NCBI GenBank assembly: GCA_963668655.2
Contig: CAXXPQ010000002.1
Coordinates: 930,001 to 994,000 of the forward strand
Length of the DNA stretch: 64,000 nucleotides
Direction: 5' to 3'
DNA from: G963668655 sp963668655
Lineage (GTDB): Bacteria; Myxococcota_A; SURF-8
Positions 7,267 to 17,300 of this stretch are shown here, piece after piece (position 1 is the stretch's first letter; every line of letters begins with the position of its first letter). The notes beneath the pieces were generated by a model. The model made no database searches. It saw only the letters and a program-made list of their open reading frames with translations, and was not told the DNA's origin. The translations under genes were made by a program, and so were the position numbers.

Positions 7267-10200
7267 CTATCGCCGAAGAATCCAGCCATGGCCGCCCGCC
7301 GCGAGCACCCGGCTTCCGCCGTGGGCGTTCAGGGCGCGCAGGTTCTTCGCGGGGAACTGCTCCAGCCGCCGCCAGTACAGGCCGGTATGGGCGTACAGTT
7401 CCGTGCGTCCGCCGTTGTCTCCCAGCAGATAGACATCATCGGACGTGACCGCGAAACCGACGGGGACGAGCGCGGCGGGCAGATAGCCCGTGGGAATCCG
7501 GACCCATTCGGAATCGTCCAGAACGTAGACCACCGGGCGGCCGTTCAGGATTCCGGCGGCGGCGATGCGGTCGTCGGCCGATCCGGCCACGTGGGTCATG
7601 TTCGCGCCTCCGGCCGAATGGACCACGGTCATGACGCCGGCATGGAACTTCAGAATACCGTCCGGGCCCGCGCCGTAGAGCGTGCCGCCGGGGCTGATCC
7701 AGAGATCCGCCACGGTCCGCGCCGAGGCCGCCGCGTCCCAGGTCACGTTGGAGAAGGTCAGCCCGTTGTAATGCCTCAGCACCGGACCGACGTAAATGGA
7801 GTTGGCGTCGATGGCGGCGAGCGTGCCGACCGGCAGGCCGCCCGTGACGCCCAGCATGCTCCAGGTGGCCAGGTCGGGATCGAAGGTCAGGATGGCGTCC
7901 TGGTCCGTGGCGATGTGGACGAGTCCGTTTCCATCCTCCCAGGCGTCCAGGTATTCGGTGTCGTCCGGCAGACCGAAGGCCGACTCGGCCGCGCCATCCG
8001 CCAGGGACCAGGCCCCGCCGTGGAAGCGCGCCAGCGCGCCGCTTCCTCCCGCCCAGGCGTCCGTTTCGGAAAGGTCCAGCGCGAAGTTGAAATCGGCGTC
8101 CGTGAGACGTTCGTCGAGGGCCGTGAATCCGTCCGCGGCGTTGCCCGCGCGGAAGGCTCCGGCCGCGCCGACCAGGAACACCTTCGAGGAGGACGAGCCG
8201 TACACCCGCCGCCAGGCGTCGTCGGCGAGGTCCACGCCGGACAGGGCGTTGTAGCCCGTGGCGTTCTTGTAGATGACCCGCTGGACGCCGGAGCCCAGGA
8301 TTTCTCCCACGAAGTAGAGGTCGTCCATGGACGTGCCCCAAAGATCGGCTGTCTGGAACAGTTCCCCGAAGTTCAGCGCCGTCCAGGTGCTGGTGCTTCC
8401 GTTGTTGTGCCAGGTATCCAGGCCGGAGAAGACGAAGATATCCCCGGAGGGCAGGCCGAAGATGCGCCGGAAGGGCGAGGATCCGGCGGCTTTGTTGCGG
8501 ATGCCCCAGGCGCTACCGGTCCAGCGGAAGACCTCGTAGCCGGAAAGATAGATCTGCCCGGAGGTTCCGGCCCAGATGTCGAAAGGTTCGCCGTTGAAGC
8601 CGGGCTGGCCGTTGTCCAGTTCGAAGCCGCCGCCGCCCAGATAGGCCGGAGCCGCATCGCCGATGACGGTGACGAAGGTGTCCGGATCGTCGTATTCCAG
8701 CACGTACAGCGTGTTGTCGCTGCCCAGATCCATGGCCTTGAAGACACCGGCGGCCTCCAGAACCAGGGAGGTTCCCGCGCCGTCGTACAGATACAGGCCG
8801 CTTCCGGTAAGCAGATACACTTCATCATCCGCCCGGGCGGCCACGTCCAGAAGATCCTCGCCCGCAATGCCGTCGTCTCCCAGAACCGGCTGGCTCCAGC
8901 CGCTTCCGTCGTAGGCCAGAAGCGATCCGCCCGTCCCGGCGGCGTAGACCCTGGAGTCGGAAAGAGCGTGCATGCCGTTGATGATTTCGCCCTGGAGCCC
9001 GGGATTTTGCCAGCAGAAGCAGTCCGGCGTGCAGACCTCTCCGGAAGCCTGCGGGCAGATCTCTTCCATGGGATCGTACAGGGCGATGGTGAGGCGGTAG
9101 CTCCCGTGGGAGTTGGCGGCGCGGCTCGCCGTGTGGCGGCTGTCCACCACGACGTAATAGGTACCGTCCTCCTCGGCCGTAAACGCCAGGCTTTCGGGTT
9201 CGCCGTCTCCGCCGTCGTCCGCACCGGCCAGACATCTGGCCCGGTTGGAGAACGCGTCCGCCAGAATCAGGGCCGGATCGTAGGTCGCTTCCACCCGATC
9301 CAAAAGCACCCGCACCTCGTCGCCCGCCGCCAGGGGAATGGAAACCACGTGGTCCTCGCCCGGCATGGCGTTTCCGGCGCAGTCCAGTCCGAGTTGGAAA
9401 TCGTCTCCCATCGAGGTCGTGTCGTTTTCGAAATAGGTGGGAACGGCCAGGGAGGAAACATGGTTGTCGGCATTGGAGGAACAGGCGCAGAAGTCATCCT
9501 CTCCGTCCGCTTCCACGCAGCCGTTGCTTTGATCCCATCCGAAGCCCGTGCAGTAGGAACCGCAATCGACCAACGCCCAGGTACCGTTGCAGACGCACAG
9601 GCCGCTCAAGTAGCACAGATCCGCTTCAGATTCGCAGACCCCGGTACAATCGAAGGGAGCGTCTTCCTCGGCGTCTTCCTCGGTTTCCTCTTCGTCGCCG
9701 TCCGTGTCGCCGTCGGTATCGCCGTCCGTGTCGCCATCGGTATCGCCGTCCGTATCGCCGTCCGTGTCGCCGTCGGTATCACCATCGGTGTCGCCGTCCG
9801 TATCGCCATCCGTGTCGCCGTCCGTGTCGCCGTCCGTGTCGCCATCGGTATCGCCGTCCGTATCGCCATCGGTATCGCCGTCCGTATCGCCATCGGTATC
9901 GCCGTCGGTGTCGCCGTCGGTGTCGCCGTCCGTATCGCCATCGGTGTCGCCGTCGGTGTCGCCGTCCGTGTCGCCATCGGTGTCGGTGTCGCCGTCCGTG
10001 TCGCCATCGGTGTCGGTGTCGCCGTCCGCGTCGCCGTCCGTCGGGAAGTACCCACAGTCCGCCGCCGTCAGGCACTTGCCCTCATTGGGCGCGATCCAGC
10101 AGCAGATCAGATCTTCCGTGCAGACGCCCAGATCGTTGCAGTTCTCGCCCTCTCCCCCGACGCCGGAAAGCATGCAGGAGCTGGCGGTCGCCAGAAGAAA

Positions 10201-10281
10201 GATTCCGGCCATAAGCCGCAGCAGATTCCCTTGGCGGAATCCGCTTCGGCGGTTGCGATCGGTTACCCGGTTCATCATCAT
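7267..10281 (-). CDS. Large lipoprotein: Asp/Gly repeat stalk, PPC-like domain and propeller
   Basis: 1004 residues. The lipobox TASSC gives a lipidated Cys36. A short Cys-rich segment (GVCTEDLICCW) is followed by about 115 residues of near-perfect DGDT/DGDA repeats and then an acidic ETEEDAEED tract. A second Cys-rich region precedes a beta-sandwich resembling bacterial pre-peptidase C-terminal (PPC) domains (about residues 290-400, ending YYVVVDSRHTASRAANSHG). The remaining 600 residues look like propeller blades with many GSGG, DDLYFVG and SSSKVFLVG-type strands. Predicted to be a surface protein whose repeat acts as a spacer; DxDGD spacing could bind calcium. Three consecutive ATG codons make the exact start uncertain by two residues; AAGGA precedes them. 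No catalytic residues recognised. Confidence 0.85.
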   Translation of the reverse strand: MMMNRVTDRNRRSGFRQGNLLRLMAGIFLLATASSCMLSGVGGEGENCNDLGVCTEDLICCWIAPNEGKCLTAADCGYFPTDGDADGDTDTDGDTDGDTDTDGDTDGDTDGDTDGDTDGDTDGDTDGDTDGDTDGDTDGDTDGDTDGDTDGDTDGDTDGDTDGDTDGDTDGDTDGDTDGDTDGDTDGDTDGDTDGDEEETEEDAEEDAPFDCTGVCESEADLCYLSGLCVCNGTWALVDCGSYCTGFGWDQSNGCVEADGEDDFCACSSNADNHVSSLAVPTYFENDTTSMGDDFQLGLDCAGNAMPGEDHVVSIPLAAGDEVRVLLDRVEATYDPALILADAFSNRARCLAGADDGGDGEPESLAFTAEEDGTYYVVVDSRHTASRAANSHGSYRLTIALYDPMEEICPQASGEVCTPDCFCWQNPGLQGEIINGMHALSDSRVYAAGTGGSLLAYDGSGWSQPVLGDDGIAGEDLLDVAARADDEVYLLTGSGLYLYDGAGTSLVLEAAGVFKAMDLGSDNTLYVLEYDDPDTFVTVIGDAAPAYLGGGGFELDNGQPGFNGEPFDIWAGTSGQIYLSGYEVFRWTGSAWGIRNKAAGSSPFRRIFGLPSGDIFVFSGLDTWHNNGSTSTWTALNFGELFQTADLWGTSMDDLYFVGEILGSGVQRVIYKNATGYNALSGVDLADDAWRRVYGSSSSKVFLVGAAGAFRAGNAADGFTALDERLTDADFNFALDLSETDAWAGGSGALARFHGGAWSLADGAAESAFGLPDDTEYLDAWEDGNGLVHIATDQDAILTFDPDLATWSMLGVTGGLPVGTLAAIDANSIYVGPVLRHYNGLTFSNVTWDAAASARTVADLWISPGGTLYGAGPDGILKFHAGVMTVVHSAGGANMTHVAGSADDRIAAAGILNGRPVVYVLDDSEWVRIPTGYLPAALVPVGFAVTSDDVYLLGDNGGRTELYAHTGLYWRRLEQFPAKNLRALNAHGGSRVLAAGGHGWILRR
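9693..10041. repeat. 12-bp-unit coding minisatellite (DGDT repeat)
   Basis: About 29 tandem units of 12 bases (plus strand forms such as GTATCGCCATCG and GTGTCGCCGTCC), encoding Asp-Gly-Asp-Thr on the minus strand, with two or three 6-bp insertions adding an extra Thr-Asp. The units differ almost only at third codon positions. Because the unit is a multiple of three, copy-number change would lengthen or shorten the protein without a frameshift. Confidence 0.95.
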
Positions 10282-10299
10282 CTTTTCCTTGCCGCAGGA

Positions 10300-11490
10300 T
10301 TAGAAACGAAGCTGATAATTCACGTACACGCCATCGGGCGTCACGGCCACGCCGCCGCCCGAACCGCCTGAGCCGCCCTCCAGGACATCCGTCCAGTCCA
10401 GGATGAACAGCACCAAGCTCGTGGCCAGAAGTCCACCTCCTACCCCATAGAGAATGTTGGCGGACAGCCCGTAGGTGTCCTGGTCATCCCGGAGATTTTG
10501 CAGTTCCTTGCTGGTGGCGGCGGTTTTCATGGCCTTGTCGTGCGCCTGTTTGGACAGAAGCGTGAAGGTCACGCCCAGACCCTCGGCCAGAATACCCGCC
10601 CCGAAGGTGGTCCAGGCCGCGATCTTCAGATCCCGTCCGGTCTTCGTGGTGTCGTCGTACTGGATCGGACCGTCCTCGTCCGAGGGAGTCGTGGTGACGG
10701 GGGCGACGGAAGCCGGCGCGTCATCGGCCACGGGCTCTTCCGGACCGATGGCGTCCTCGTCGTCCGCAACGGCGATTCCGGCGGCGGCCGCTTCCTGTTC
10801 GCGGATGAGCCCCACCCGCTTGAGCTGGTCGTACATTTCCTTGCGAACCTTGTCCCGCAGCCGGCGGGTATCCGTGTCCTGAACGAAAACCTCCGCGAAC
10901 TTCCTTCCCCGCTGGGTGTCGAAAACCACGACGAAAAGAGAATATTCGGCGAATACGTCGGGCTTTCGTTCCGAACCGCCCAGCACTCCCGTATCCACTT
11001 CCTTTTCCAGATCCACGTGGATGGACTTTCCCTCGCTGTCTACGATGGTGCCCTCGGAGATTTTCTTCATCCGCAGCTTGCTGGCGACGATGATGTCCAG
11101 ATTGTTGGGTTTCAGGACTTTCGCCAGGCAGATGCGATTGATCCAGCACTTTCGGAACGACAATTTCTGGCGAGGATCCAGAAGCTTCATCAGACTGTCG
11201 TTGGGAATCACCACCCGATTCACGGCGTTGATCTGTTCCGTTGTCTCTATCAGCGCCTGGAACAACTGGCTGCGGACGGTTTTGTTGACGTGGCGTTCGG
11301 CGTCGAACGTGGAACGAATGTCCAGCACGCCAATCCGCATGGTATCGCGGTTGACCGTCCGGGCGGCGGGGCGCCCGTAGGAGTCGTCCGATCCGTAGTC
11401 GTCATCCGATTGCGCCAGGGCGGAGCCCGGAATCCCCGGCCAACTCAACATCGCCAGGAGGAAGAAACAAGCCGTCATGCCGATTTTCAT
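10300..11490 (-). CDS. Exported protein of unknown function with C-terminal membrane segment
   Basis: 396 residues with a clear signal peptide cut near GSALAQ-SDDD (about residue 27). Residues 50-220 form an alpha/beta region starting TMRIGVLDIRS, similar in pattern to periplasmic proteins that collect a function name from CsgG/TolB-like folds, but no family is recognised with certainty. An Asp/Pro-rich linker (about 235-280) leads to two hydrophobic segments (about 295-315 and 345-370) and a GGSGGSGGG linker before a terminal beta strand ending VNYQLRF, which resembles an outer-membrane insertion end. AAAGGTG precedes the ATG. Its stop is 18 nt from the start of the DGDT lipoprotein, so the two are probably co-transcribed. 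Confidence 0.8.
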   Translation of the reverse strand: MKIGMTACFFLLAMLSWPGIPGSALAQSDDDYGSDDSYGRPAARTVNRDTMRIGVLDIRSTFDAERHVNKTVRSQLFQALIETTEQINAVNRVVIPNDSLMKLLDPRQKLSFRKCWINRICLAKVLKPNNLDIIVASKLRMKKISEGTIVDSEGKSIHVDLEKEVDTGVLGGSERKPDVFAEYSLFVVVFDTQRGRKFAEVFVQDTDTRRLRDKVRKEMYDQLKRVGLIREQEAAAAGIAVADDEDAIGPEEPVADDAPASVAPVTTTPSDEDGPIQYDDTTKTGRDLKIAAWTTFGAGILAEGLGVTFTLLSKQAHDKAMKTAATSKELQNLRDDQDTYGLSANILYGVGGGLLATSLVLFILDWTDVLEGGSGGSGGGVAVTPDGVYVNYQLRF

Positions 11491-11555
11491 TCCCGATCAC
11501 CTTTCCTCGTCGAATAACAAGCCGTTCCGGATCCGTTCCGGCTCCGGCCGCGCCA

Positions 11556-12596
11556 CTATTCCTGCAGACAACGAAATCCCACCCGTTGATCCGTTCCGCT
11601 TTCGTTGAACGCGGCGGGATTGGACACCCGCAGCATGAAATCGTTGGATTCATAGCTGCCGCCCCGGATCACGCGCTTATCGCAATCCCCGCCCTCGAAA
11701 ACGCTTCCGTCGCCCGGCGCGCCCTGGTAACCTTCATGGGGGCAGTCCAGCGTCCATTCGAACACGTTTCCCAAAACGTCGTACAGTCCCCAGGCGTTTT
11801 CCTGCAACCGCCCCACGGCCTGGGGGCTCGTTACGGCGTTGTTCCACCAGGCCAGGCCGGACAAACAGGCCGTACTCGTTCCGCAAATGTAACGCTCGGT
11901 GGTTCCCGCCCGGGCGGCGTATTCCCATTCCGCGCTGGAGGGCAGACGCCCGCCGACGGCCTGGCAGAAGGATTGCGCGTCCTTTCGGGAAACCGTTTCC
12001 ACGGGACAATCCGGGCAGGAGTTGTCGAAGGTGCTGGGATTGAAGCCCATGACCGCCTCGAACTGCGCCTGGGTCACTTCGGTTTCCGTCATCCGGAAGG
12101 CATCCAGTTCAATGACGTGGGCGGGCCGCTCCACCTCCACGAACGTATCATCGTCCGGAGAAACCCCCATGGAACAGGATCCTTCCGGAATGTCGATCCA
12201 GGTCACGGTGCCAGCTCCGTCTTCATCCGTTTCGGTTCCATCCTCGTCACCGTCCGCCCGTTCCGCCTCCGTGTCGGTTTCCGGGGCCTCTCCGCCGTCC
12301 TCGTCCCCGTCCACGGACTCGTCCTCATCTCCGTCCAGAAGCGGATGGACCGACACGTCGCCTCCGTCCTCATCGCCGTCTTCAAAAGGAAAAGGCATTC
12401 CGTCTTTCACGCAGGTTCCGCCTTCTTCCCTGTATCCTTCCGGGCAGACGCAGACGCCGTCGATCCATTCGAAACCGTCCGCGCAACCGGAGGAATCCTC
12501 TCCGCAACCGCCGGCGGGCAAGACCAATAGGCCAAGCAGAACCCAGAAGATTCCCCGGTTCGAATGAATACCGTCTTTGTCCATCAAACAAGCCAT
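11556..12596 (-). CDS. Lipoprotein with formylglycine-generating-enzyme-like domain (paralogue 1)
   Basis: About 346 residues. The lipobox LPAGGC places a lipidated cysteine about residue 31, followed by an EGF-like short Cys segment and an acidic stalk (DGDEDGGD, DGDEDESVDGDEDG). The C-terminal 200 residues are a SUMF1/FGE-type C-type-lectin-like fold: IDIPEGSCSMG, TETEVTQAQFEAVMG, LPSSAEWEYAARAG, GLYDVLGNVFEWTLD and RVIRGGSYESND...VGFRC. The pair of cysteines that binds copper in genuine FGE is missing in the RGGSY segment, so oxidation of sulfatase cysteines is unlikely. Start is uncertain: 12596 (AAGTGA before it), 12584 and 12668 are possible. It lies directly downstream of its paralogue. 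Confidence 0.85.
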   Translation of the reverse strand: MACLMDKDGIHSNRGIFWVLLGLLVLPAGGCGEDSSGCADGFEWIDGVCVCPEGYREEGGTCVKDGMPFPFEDGDEDGGDVSVHPLLDGDEDESVDGDEDGGEAPETDTEAERADGDEDGTETDEDGAGTVTWIDIPEGSCSMGVSPDDDTFVEVERPAHVIELDAFRMTETEVTQAQFEAVMGFNPSTFDNSCPDCPVETVSRKDAQSFCQAVGGRLPSSAEWEYAARAGTTERYICGTSTACLSGLAWWNNAVTSPQAVGRLQENAWGLYDVLGNVFEWTLDCPHEGYQGAPGDGSVFEGGDCDKRVIRGGSYESNDFMLRVSNPAAFNESGTDQRVGFRCLQE

Positions 12597-12678
12597 TGTT
12601 TTCACTTGCCGCGTTTCCTTATAATCCCCGGCGATTCCGAACGTTTGCAGACGTTTTTCACCGTTCATTCATGGAAAC

Positions 12679-13827
12679 TCATCGCTCCGTCCGCGATCGG
12701 ACCAGTCGAAAGCCGGTGCTGTAGGCCCGGGCGGTGGCGCCGGTGTCGCTCCGGGCGGCGCTGCGGCAGTATTCCGCGCCGAAATTCCAGCCGCCGCCGC
12801 GAAGGATGCGGTTGGAGCCCGTTTCCGGTCCCACGGGATCGCTGACCGCCTCGGCCGAGTACGCGCCTTCCCGGTCCCAGACCCATTCGTAGACGTTTCC
12901 GGCCATGTCGTAAAGACCGAAGGCGTTCGCGCCCTTCATCCCCACGGGATGCATGGTGTTTTCCGAATTGAAGCAATACCAGGCGATGTCCGCGAGCGCG
13001 GCGTCCTCGTTGCAGCCGGTGACGGAGAGATCGCCGTTGGGAAGCGCGGTCTGGCTGTTCGCCCGGGCGGCGAACTCCCATTCCGCCTCCGTGGGAAGCC
13101 GGTATCCCGGGCAGTCCTGGGGCCGTGTATATTGCGGCAGAAGCTGGCAGGTGAAATTGGGCGCTTCGCCGAAACAGTCGAAACAGTCGTCGAGTCCCTC
13201 GAAATCGCTCAGCAGATTGGCGAACACCAGGGCCTCGTGCCAGGAAACTTGCCCCACGGGACAACTCTCCCCGCAGGTGGCGTAATCGCTGGGATTGTAT
13301 CCCATCAGCGTCTCGAAATCTCCCTGGGTGACCTCGTGAATCATCATGTCGAAATCCACCGTCAGCGAAACCTGATGCTCGACTTCGGAAATCGTATGCC
13401 CGGTTTCCGTGTCCGGACTGCCCATGGTGAAGGTGCCGGCGGTGATCGGCGCGAAAACCGGCGGAACGAAGGTTTCGCCATCGGCGTCCCCGTCCGTGTC
13501 TCCATCCGGATTTTCGTCGGTGTCTCCGTCGGGATTTCCGTCCGCGTCGCCGTCGGGCGTGTCGTCGCCATCGATGTTTTCATCGGTATCCCCGTCGGGA
13601 TCGTCGCCGTCCGCATCGCCGTCGGACGTGTCTCCGTCCGGATGGATCGTATGGTCGGGAGGCGCCACGCATTGCCCGTTCTGGGGCACCGCGCCCAGGG
13701 GACAGACACAGCGTCCGCCTTCGAAAAGGAACCCGTTCGGACATTGGGCCGAAACATCGCACCCCACGATCCAGAGGACGGCGGCCATGACGGAAAGATT
13801 CAAAAGCATGTACAGGTATCGTCTCAT
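12679..13827 (-). CDS. Lipoprotein with formylglycine-generating-enzyme-like domain (paralogue 2)
   Basis: 382 residues. Signal peptide with lipobox WIVGC (Cys23); Asp at the next position would favour inner-membrane retention by the E. coli Lol rule, which may not apply here. After a Cys-rich stretch a DGD-rich stalk (about residues 65-120) leads to the FGE-like domain: ITAGTFTMGSP, HEVTQGDFETLMGYNP, RLPTEAEWEFAARA, GLYDMAGNVYEWVWD and RILRGGGWNFGAEYCRSAAR. Only one of the two catalytic FGE cysteines is present. The ATG at 13827 has GAGGTG seven bases upstream, better than the longer frame to 13857. Forms a tandem pair with the gene at 11556. Confidence 0.87.
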   Translation of the reverse strand: MRRYLYMLLNLSVMAAVLWIVGCDVSAQCPNGFLFEGGRCVCPLGAVPQNGQCVAPPDHTIHPDGDTSDGDADGDDPDGDTDENIDGDDTPDGDADGNPDGDTDENPDGDTDGDADGETFVPPVFAPITAGTFTMGSPDTETGHTISEVEHQVSLTVDFDMMIHEVTQGDFETLMGYNPSDYATCGESCPVGQVSWHEALVFANLLSDFEGLDDCFDCFGEAPNFTCQLLPQYTRPQDCPGYRLPTEAEWEFAARANSQTALPNGDLSVTGCNEDAALADIAWYCFNSENTMHPVGMKGANAFGLYDMAGNVYEWVWDREGAYSAEAVSDPVGPETGSNRILRGGGWNFGAEYCRSAARSDTGATARAYSTGFRLVRSRTER

Positions 13828-13857
13828 GAGATCCACCTCGAATCGATCCGGGAACAC

Positions 13858-14353
13858 GTCCCCGGACGAACGTCATCCAAAAGCCCACGCGCCCCGTCCG
13901 AATTTTCGGACAGGAACATCCCGCGATGAGCCTGCTACGGAATCATTGTGTAAATCCGGGCACGGCGACCGAAACCCGGATCGGGACAGAGTATATCATA
14001 AAACGTTTCGCAACGCGAAAAGACCCTTGCAAAGAGGTGCGATTTTTTTCCCGGGAAGCGCGATGGCGTGCTAGCCGTACGCCATTGAAATCACTGAATG
14101 TATTCATTGTATCCCGTGGCGTGGTTTCCCGACGGTCTTCCGGCGTTTCGCTGGAGGCCGTGCGGCAAAGCGCCGCCTTTCCGGCAGGCATGTGGACCCG
14201 CCGATTTCCATTTCCCGAGAATCGGCTTCGCGTCCGCCGGACCCGGTTTCTTCTTGCGTTAAAAGCGCTTTTCCGGTATGAAATAAGATCCTGTCGACGT
14301 TGCGGGCGGGAAACGTAAGCATTTGGAATCTCTGCAAGAAAGGCGTAACGGTC
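13858..14353. promoter_or_regulatory. Intergenic region between divergent genes, with candidate ileS promoter
   Basis: No gene is supported in these 496 bases. A possible ileS promoter is TTGCGT (14254-14259), 17 bases, TATGAA (14277-14282); the spacer contains the 12-bp perfect palindrome AAAAGCGCTTTT (14261-14272), which could be an operator. No T-box leader features (specifier stem, T-box sequence, terminator/antiterminator pair) were recognised before ileS. A promoter for the minus-strand lipoprotein at 13827 is not obvious. Confidence 0.4.
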
Positions 14354-17300
14354 ATGTATCGCAAGGTGGAATACTGGGTTGATGTCGTCGAGATGGAACA
14401 CCGCATCCAGACGTTCTGGGACGAGACGGAAGCCTTCCGCAAACTCCGCGAGAAAAATGCGGGAAAACCGGCCTGGTCCTTTCTGGACGGTCCCATCACC
14501 GCCAACAACCCCATGGGCGTCCACCACGCCTGGGGCCGCACGCTGAAAGACTGCTTCCAGCGCTACTGGGCCATGAACGGCCGCGAGTTACGTTACCAGA
14601 ACGGCTTCGACTGCCAGGGCCTGTGGGTGGAAGTAGAGGTGGAAAAGCAACTGGGCTTTACCACCAAACGCGAGATCGAGGACTTCGGCATCGACCGTTT
14701 CGTGGAGAAATGCAAGGAAAGAGTCCGGAAATACTCCGGAATCCAGACCATGCAGTCCGTACGGCTCGGCTACTGGATGGACTGGAACGATTCCTATTAC
14801 ACCATGAGCGACGAAAACAATTACACCATCTGGTCGTTTCTCAAAAAGTGCCACGAGCGCGGCAAGGTCTATCGCGGCTGGGACGTGATGCCCTGGTCCG
14901 GGCGCAGCGGCACGGGCTACAGCCAGATGGAGGTGGTGGAAGGCCGCAAGCTGGTGGCCCACGAGGCCATCTTCCTCAAATTCCCGCTCATCGAACGCGA
15001 GGGGGAAAACCTGCTGGTCTGGACCACCACGCCCTGGACGCTCACCAGCAACGTGGGCGCCATGGTCAACGGCGAACTGGAATACGTGAAACTTCGCAGC
15101 AAGGCCGACGGCGAATTGTATTATTTCGCGGCGGAAAACCTGAGCTTCAAACGCCTGGAAAAGGAGTTCAAGGAAAAGAAGGAATGGGTGGAGGGCGTGC
15201 CCAAACTGAAGACGCTGGAGCAGATCTTCAAGGAACGCGGCGGCTTCGAGATCGAAGGTTACGTCAAGGGCGCGGAGATGGTGGGCTGGCGCTACCGCGG
15301 GCCCTTCGACGAACTGGAGGCACAGAACGTTCCCGGCGGCTATCCGTTCACCGACGAGGCCGTCTCCGACAGCGGAAAAAGCGCCCACCGGGTCATCGAC
15401 GGCGGCCGGGACAGCCGGGGCAACGCCGTGGTCGTGGCGGGCGAGGGAACCGGCATCGTCCACACCGCGCCCGGATGCGGCGACATCGACCACGTCATCG
15501 GCCAGGAGATCGGCCTGCCGCACATCGCCCCGCTGGACGGCGAGGCGAAATTCCTGGACAAGTTCGGAGAACTCACCGGCCGCCATGCGCTGGATGAGGA
15601 CACCGTGAAGTGGATTATCGCCAGCCTGAAGGAAAAGGGGCTGCTCGTCGCCACCGAACTCTACCCCCACGTCTATCCCCACTGCTGGCGCAGCGGCGAT
15701 CCGCTTGTCTTCCGACTGGTGGACGAGTGGTACATCAACATGGACTGGCGGGACGAGATCCAGGAAATCGTCAAGAAAATCGAATGGATCCCGGACTGGG
15801 GCGAGGAACGCGAGCTGGAGTGGCTGACCAACATGCGCGATTGGATGATCTCCAAGAAACGCTATTGGGGCCTGGCGCTTCCCGTCTGGGTCTGCGAGGA
15901 CTGCGAGCATTTCGACGTGATCGGCGGCCGGGAAGAACTGAAAGAGCGCGCCACGGAAGGCTGGGAGGCGTTCGAGGGCCACAGCCCCCACCGGCCGTGG
16001 ATCGACAACGTAAAGCTTTCCTGTCCGAAGTGCGGCGGACGCATGAGCCGCGTGGAGGACGTGGGCAACCCCTGGTTGGACGCCGGCATCGTGCCCTACA
16101 GCACCGTACGCTACAACACGGACCGCGAGTACTGGAAGCGTTGGATTCCAGCCGACCTGGTGCTGGAGTGCTTCCCCGGCCAGTTCCGCAACTGGTTCTA
16201 CAGCCTTTTGGCCATGAGCACGATGATGGAGAACATCCCGCCTTTCAAAACGCTGGTGGGGCACGCCCTGGTGCGCAGCGAGACCGGCGAGGAGATGCAC
16301 AAGTCCAAGGGCAACGCCATCTGGTTCGAGGACGCCGCCGAGAAGATGGGCGCGGACATCATGCGCTGGATCTACTGCGACCACGAGAACACCAGCAACC
16401 TGAACTTCGGTTACGGCGTCGCCCGGCAGGTGCGCGGCAAGTTCTACAACACGCTCTGGAACACCTACGCCTTCTTCGTCAACTACGCCCGCCTGGAGGG
16501 CTTCGTTCCGCCGGAGATGCCCACGCCCTTCGCGGACCGGCCGGACTTCGACCGCTGGATCCTGAGCCGTCTCCAGCATACCGTGGAACGGGTGCGCGAG
16601 AGCATCGAGCATTACGAAACCCGCTTCGCCACCAAGGCCATTGCCGACTTCGTGGAGGATCTGTCCAACTGGTACATCCGCCACAACCGCCGCCGCTTCT
16701 GGAAGGGAAAGGACGACGCCTCGGCCGCCATGGCCTTCGAGACGCTGTACGACTGCCTCGCCGCCCTGGTGCGCCTGGCCGCGCCCATCATGCCGTTCAC
16801 CACGGAGGAGATCTATCAGAACCTGGTGCGCAGCCACGATGCGGCCGCCCCGGAGTCGGTGCATCACGCCGATTTCCCGCAATCCGACGCCGGTTGGGTG
16901 GACGGAGAGCTTCTGGCCGACATGAACGCGGTGCAGCGCCTGGTGAATCTGGCGCTTTCCGCGCGGGAATCGGCGCGCATCAAGGTCCGCCAGCCGCTTC
17001 GCGGGCTCACCATCGCCCCGGCGGACGCGGACGAGCGGCGCGGAGCGTTGCGCTTTACGGAAATGTTGAAGGACGACCTGAACGTCAAGAACGTCGAGGT
17101 GCTGGAGCCCGGCGCGAAGAGCCCCTGCTCCCACGCGGCCAAGCCCAATTTCAAGACCCTGGGCAAGCGTCTCGGCGGGCTGATGAAGGCCGTGCAAGCG
17201 GAAATCGCCTCCCGTTCCGAGGAACTGGCCGCCGCTCACCTGTCGGGCAGGGAAACCTTCGAATTCCGCATCGAGGGCGATACGCTGGCGCTCGAACGCG

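Noticed and set aside
9693..10041. CRISPR-like direct repeats
   Set aside because: The units are 12 bases with no unique spacers and lie inside a coding frame.
7288..10371. A 1027-codon open frame on the plus strand
   Set aside because: It is antisense to the DGDT lipoprotein gene; it has no signal, no recognised domain, and reflects GC-rich codon bias. The minus-strand gene has a signal peptide, ribosome-binding site and terminator.
13858..14353. T-box leader before ileS
   Set aside because: No specifier loop, T-box sequence or terminator-antiterminator pair could be seen, and this type is rare outside Firmicutes and relatives.
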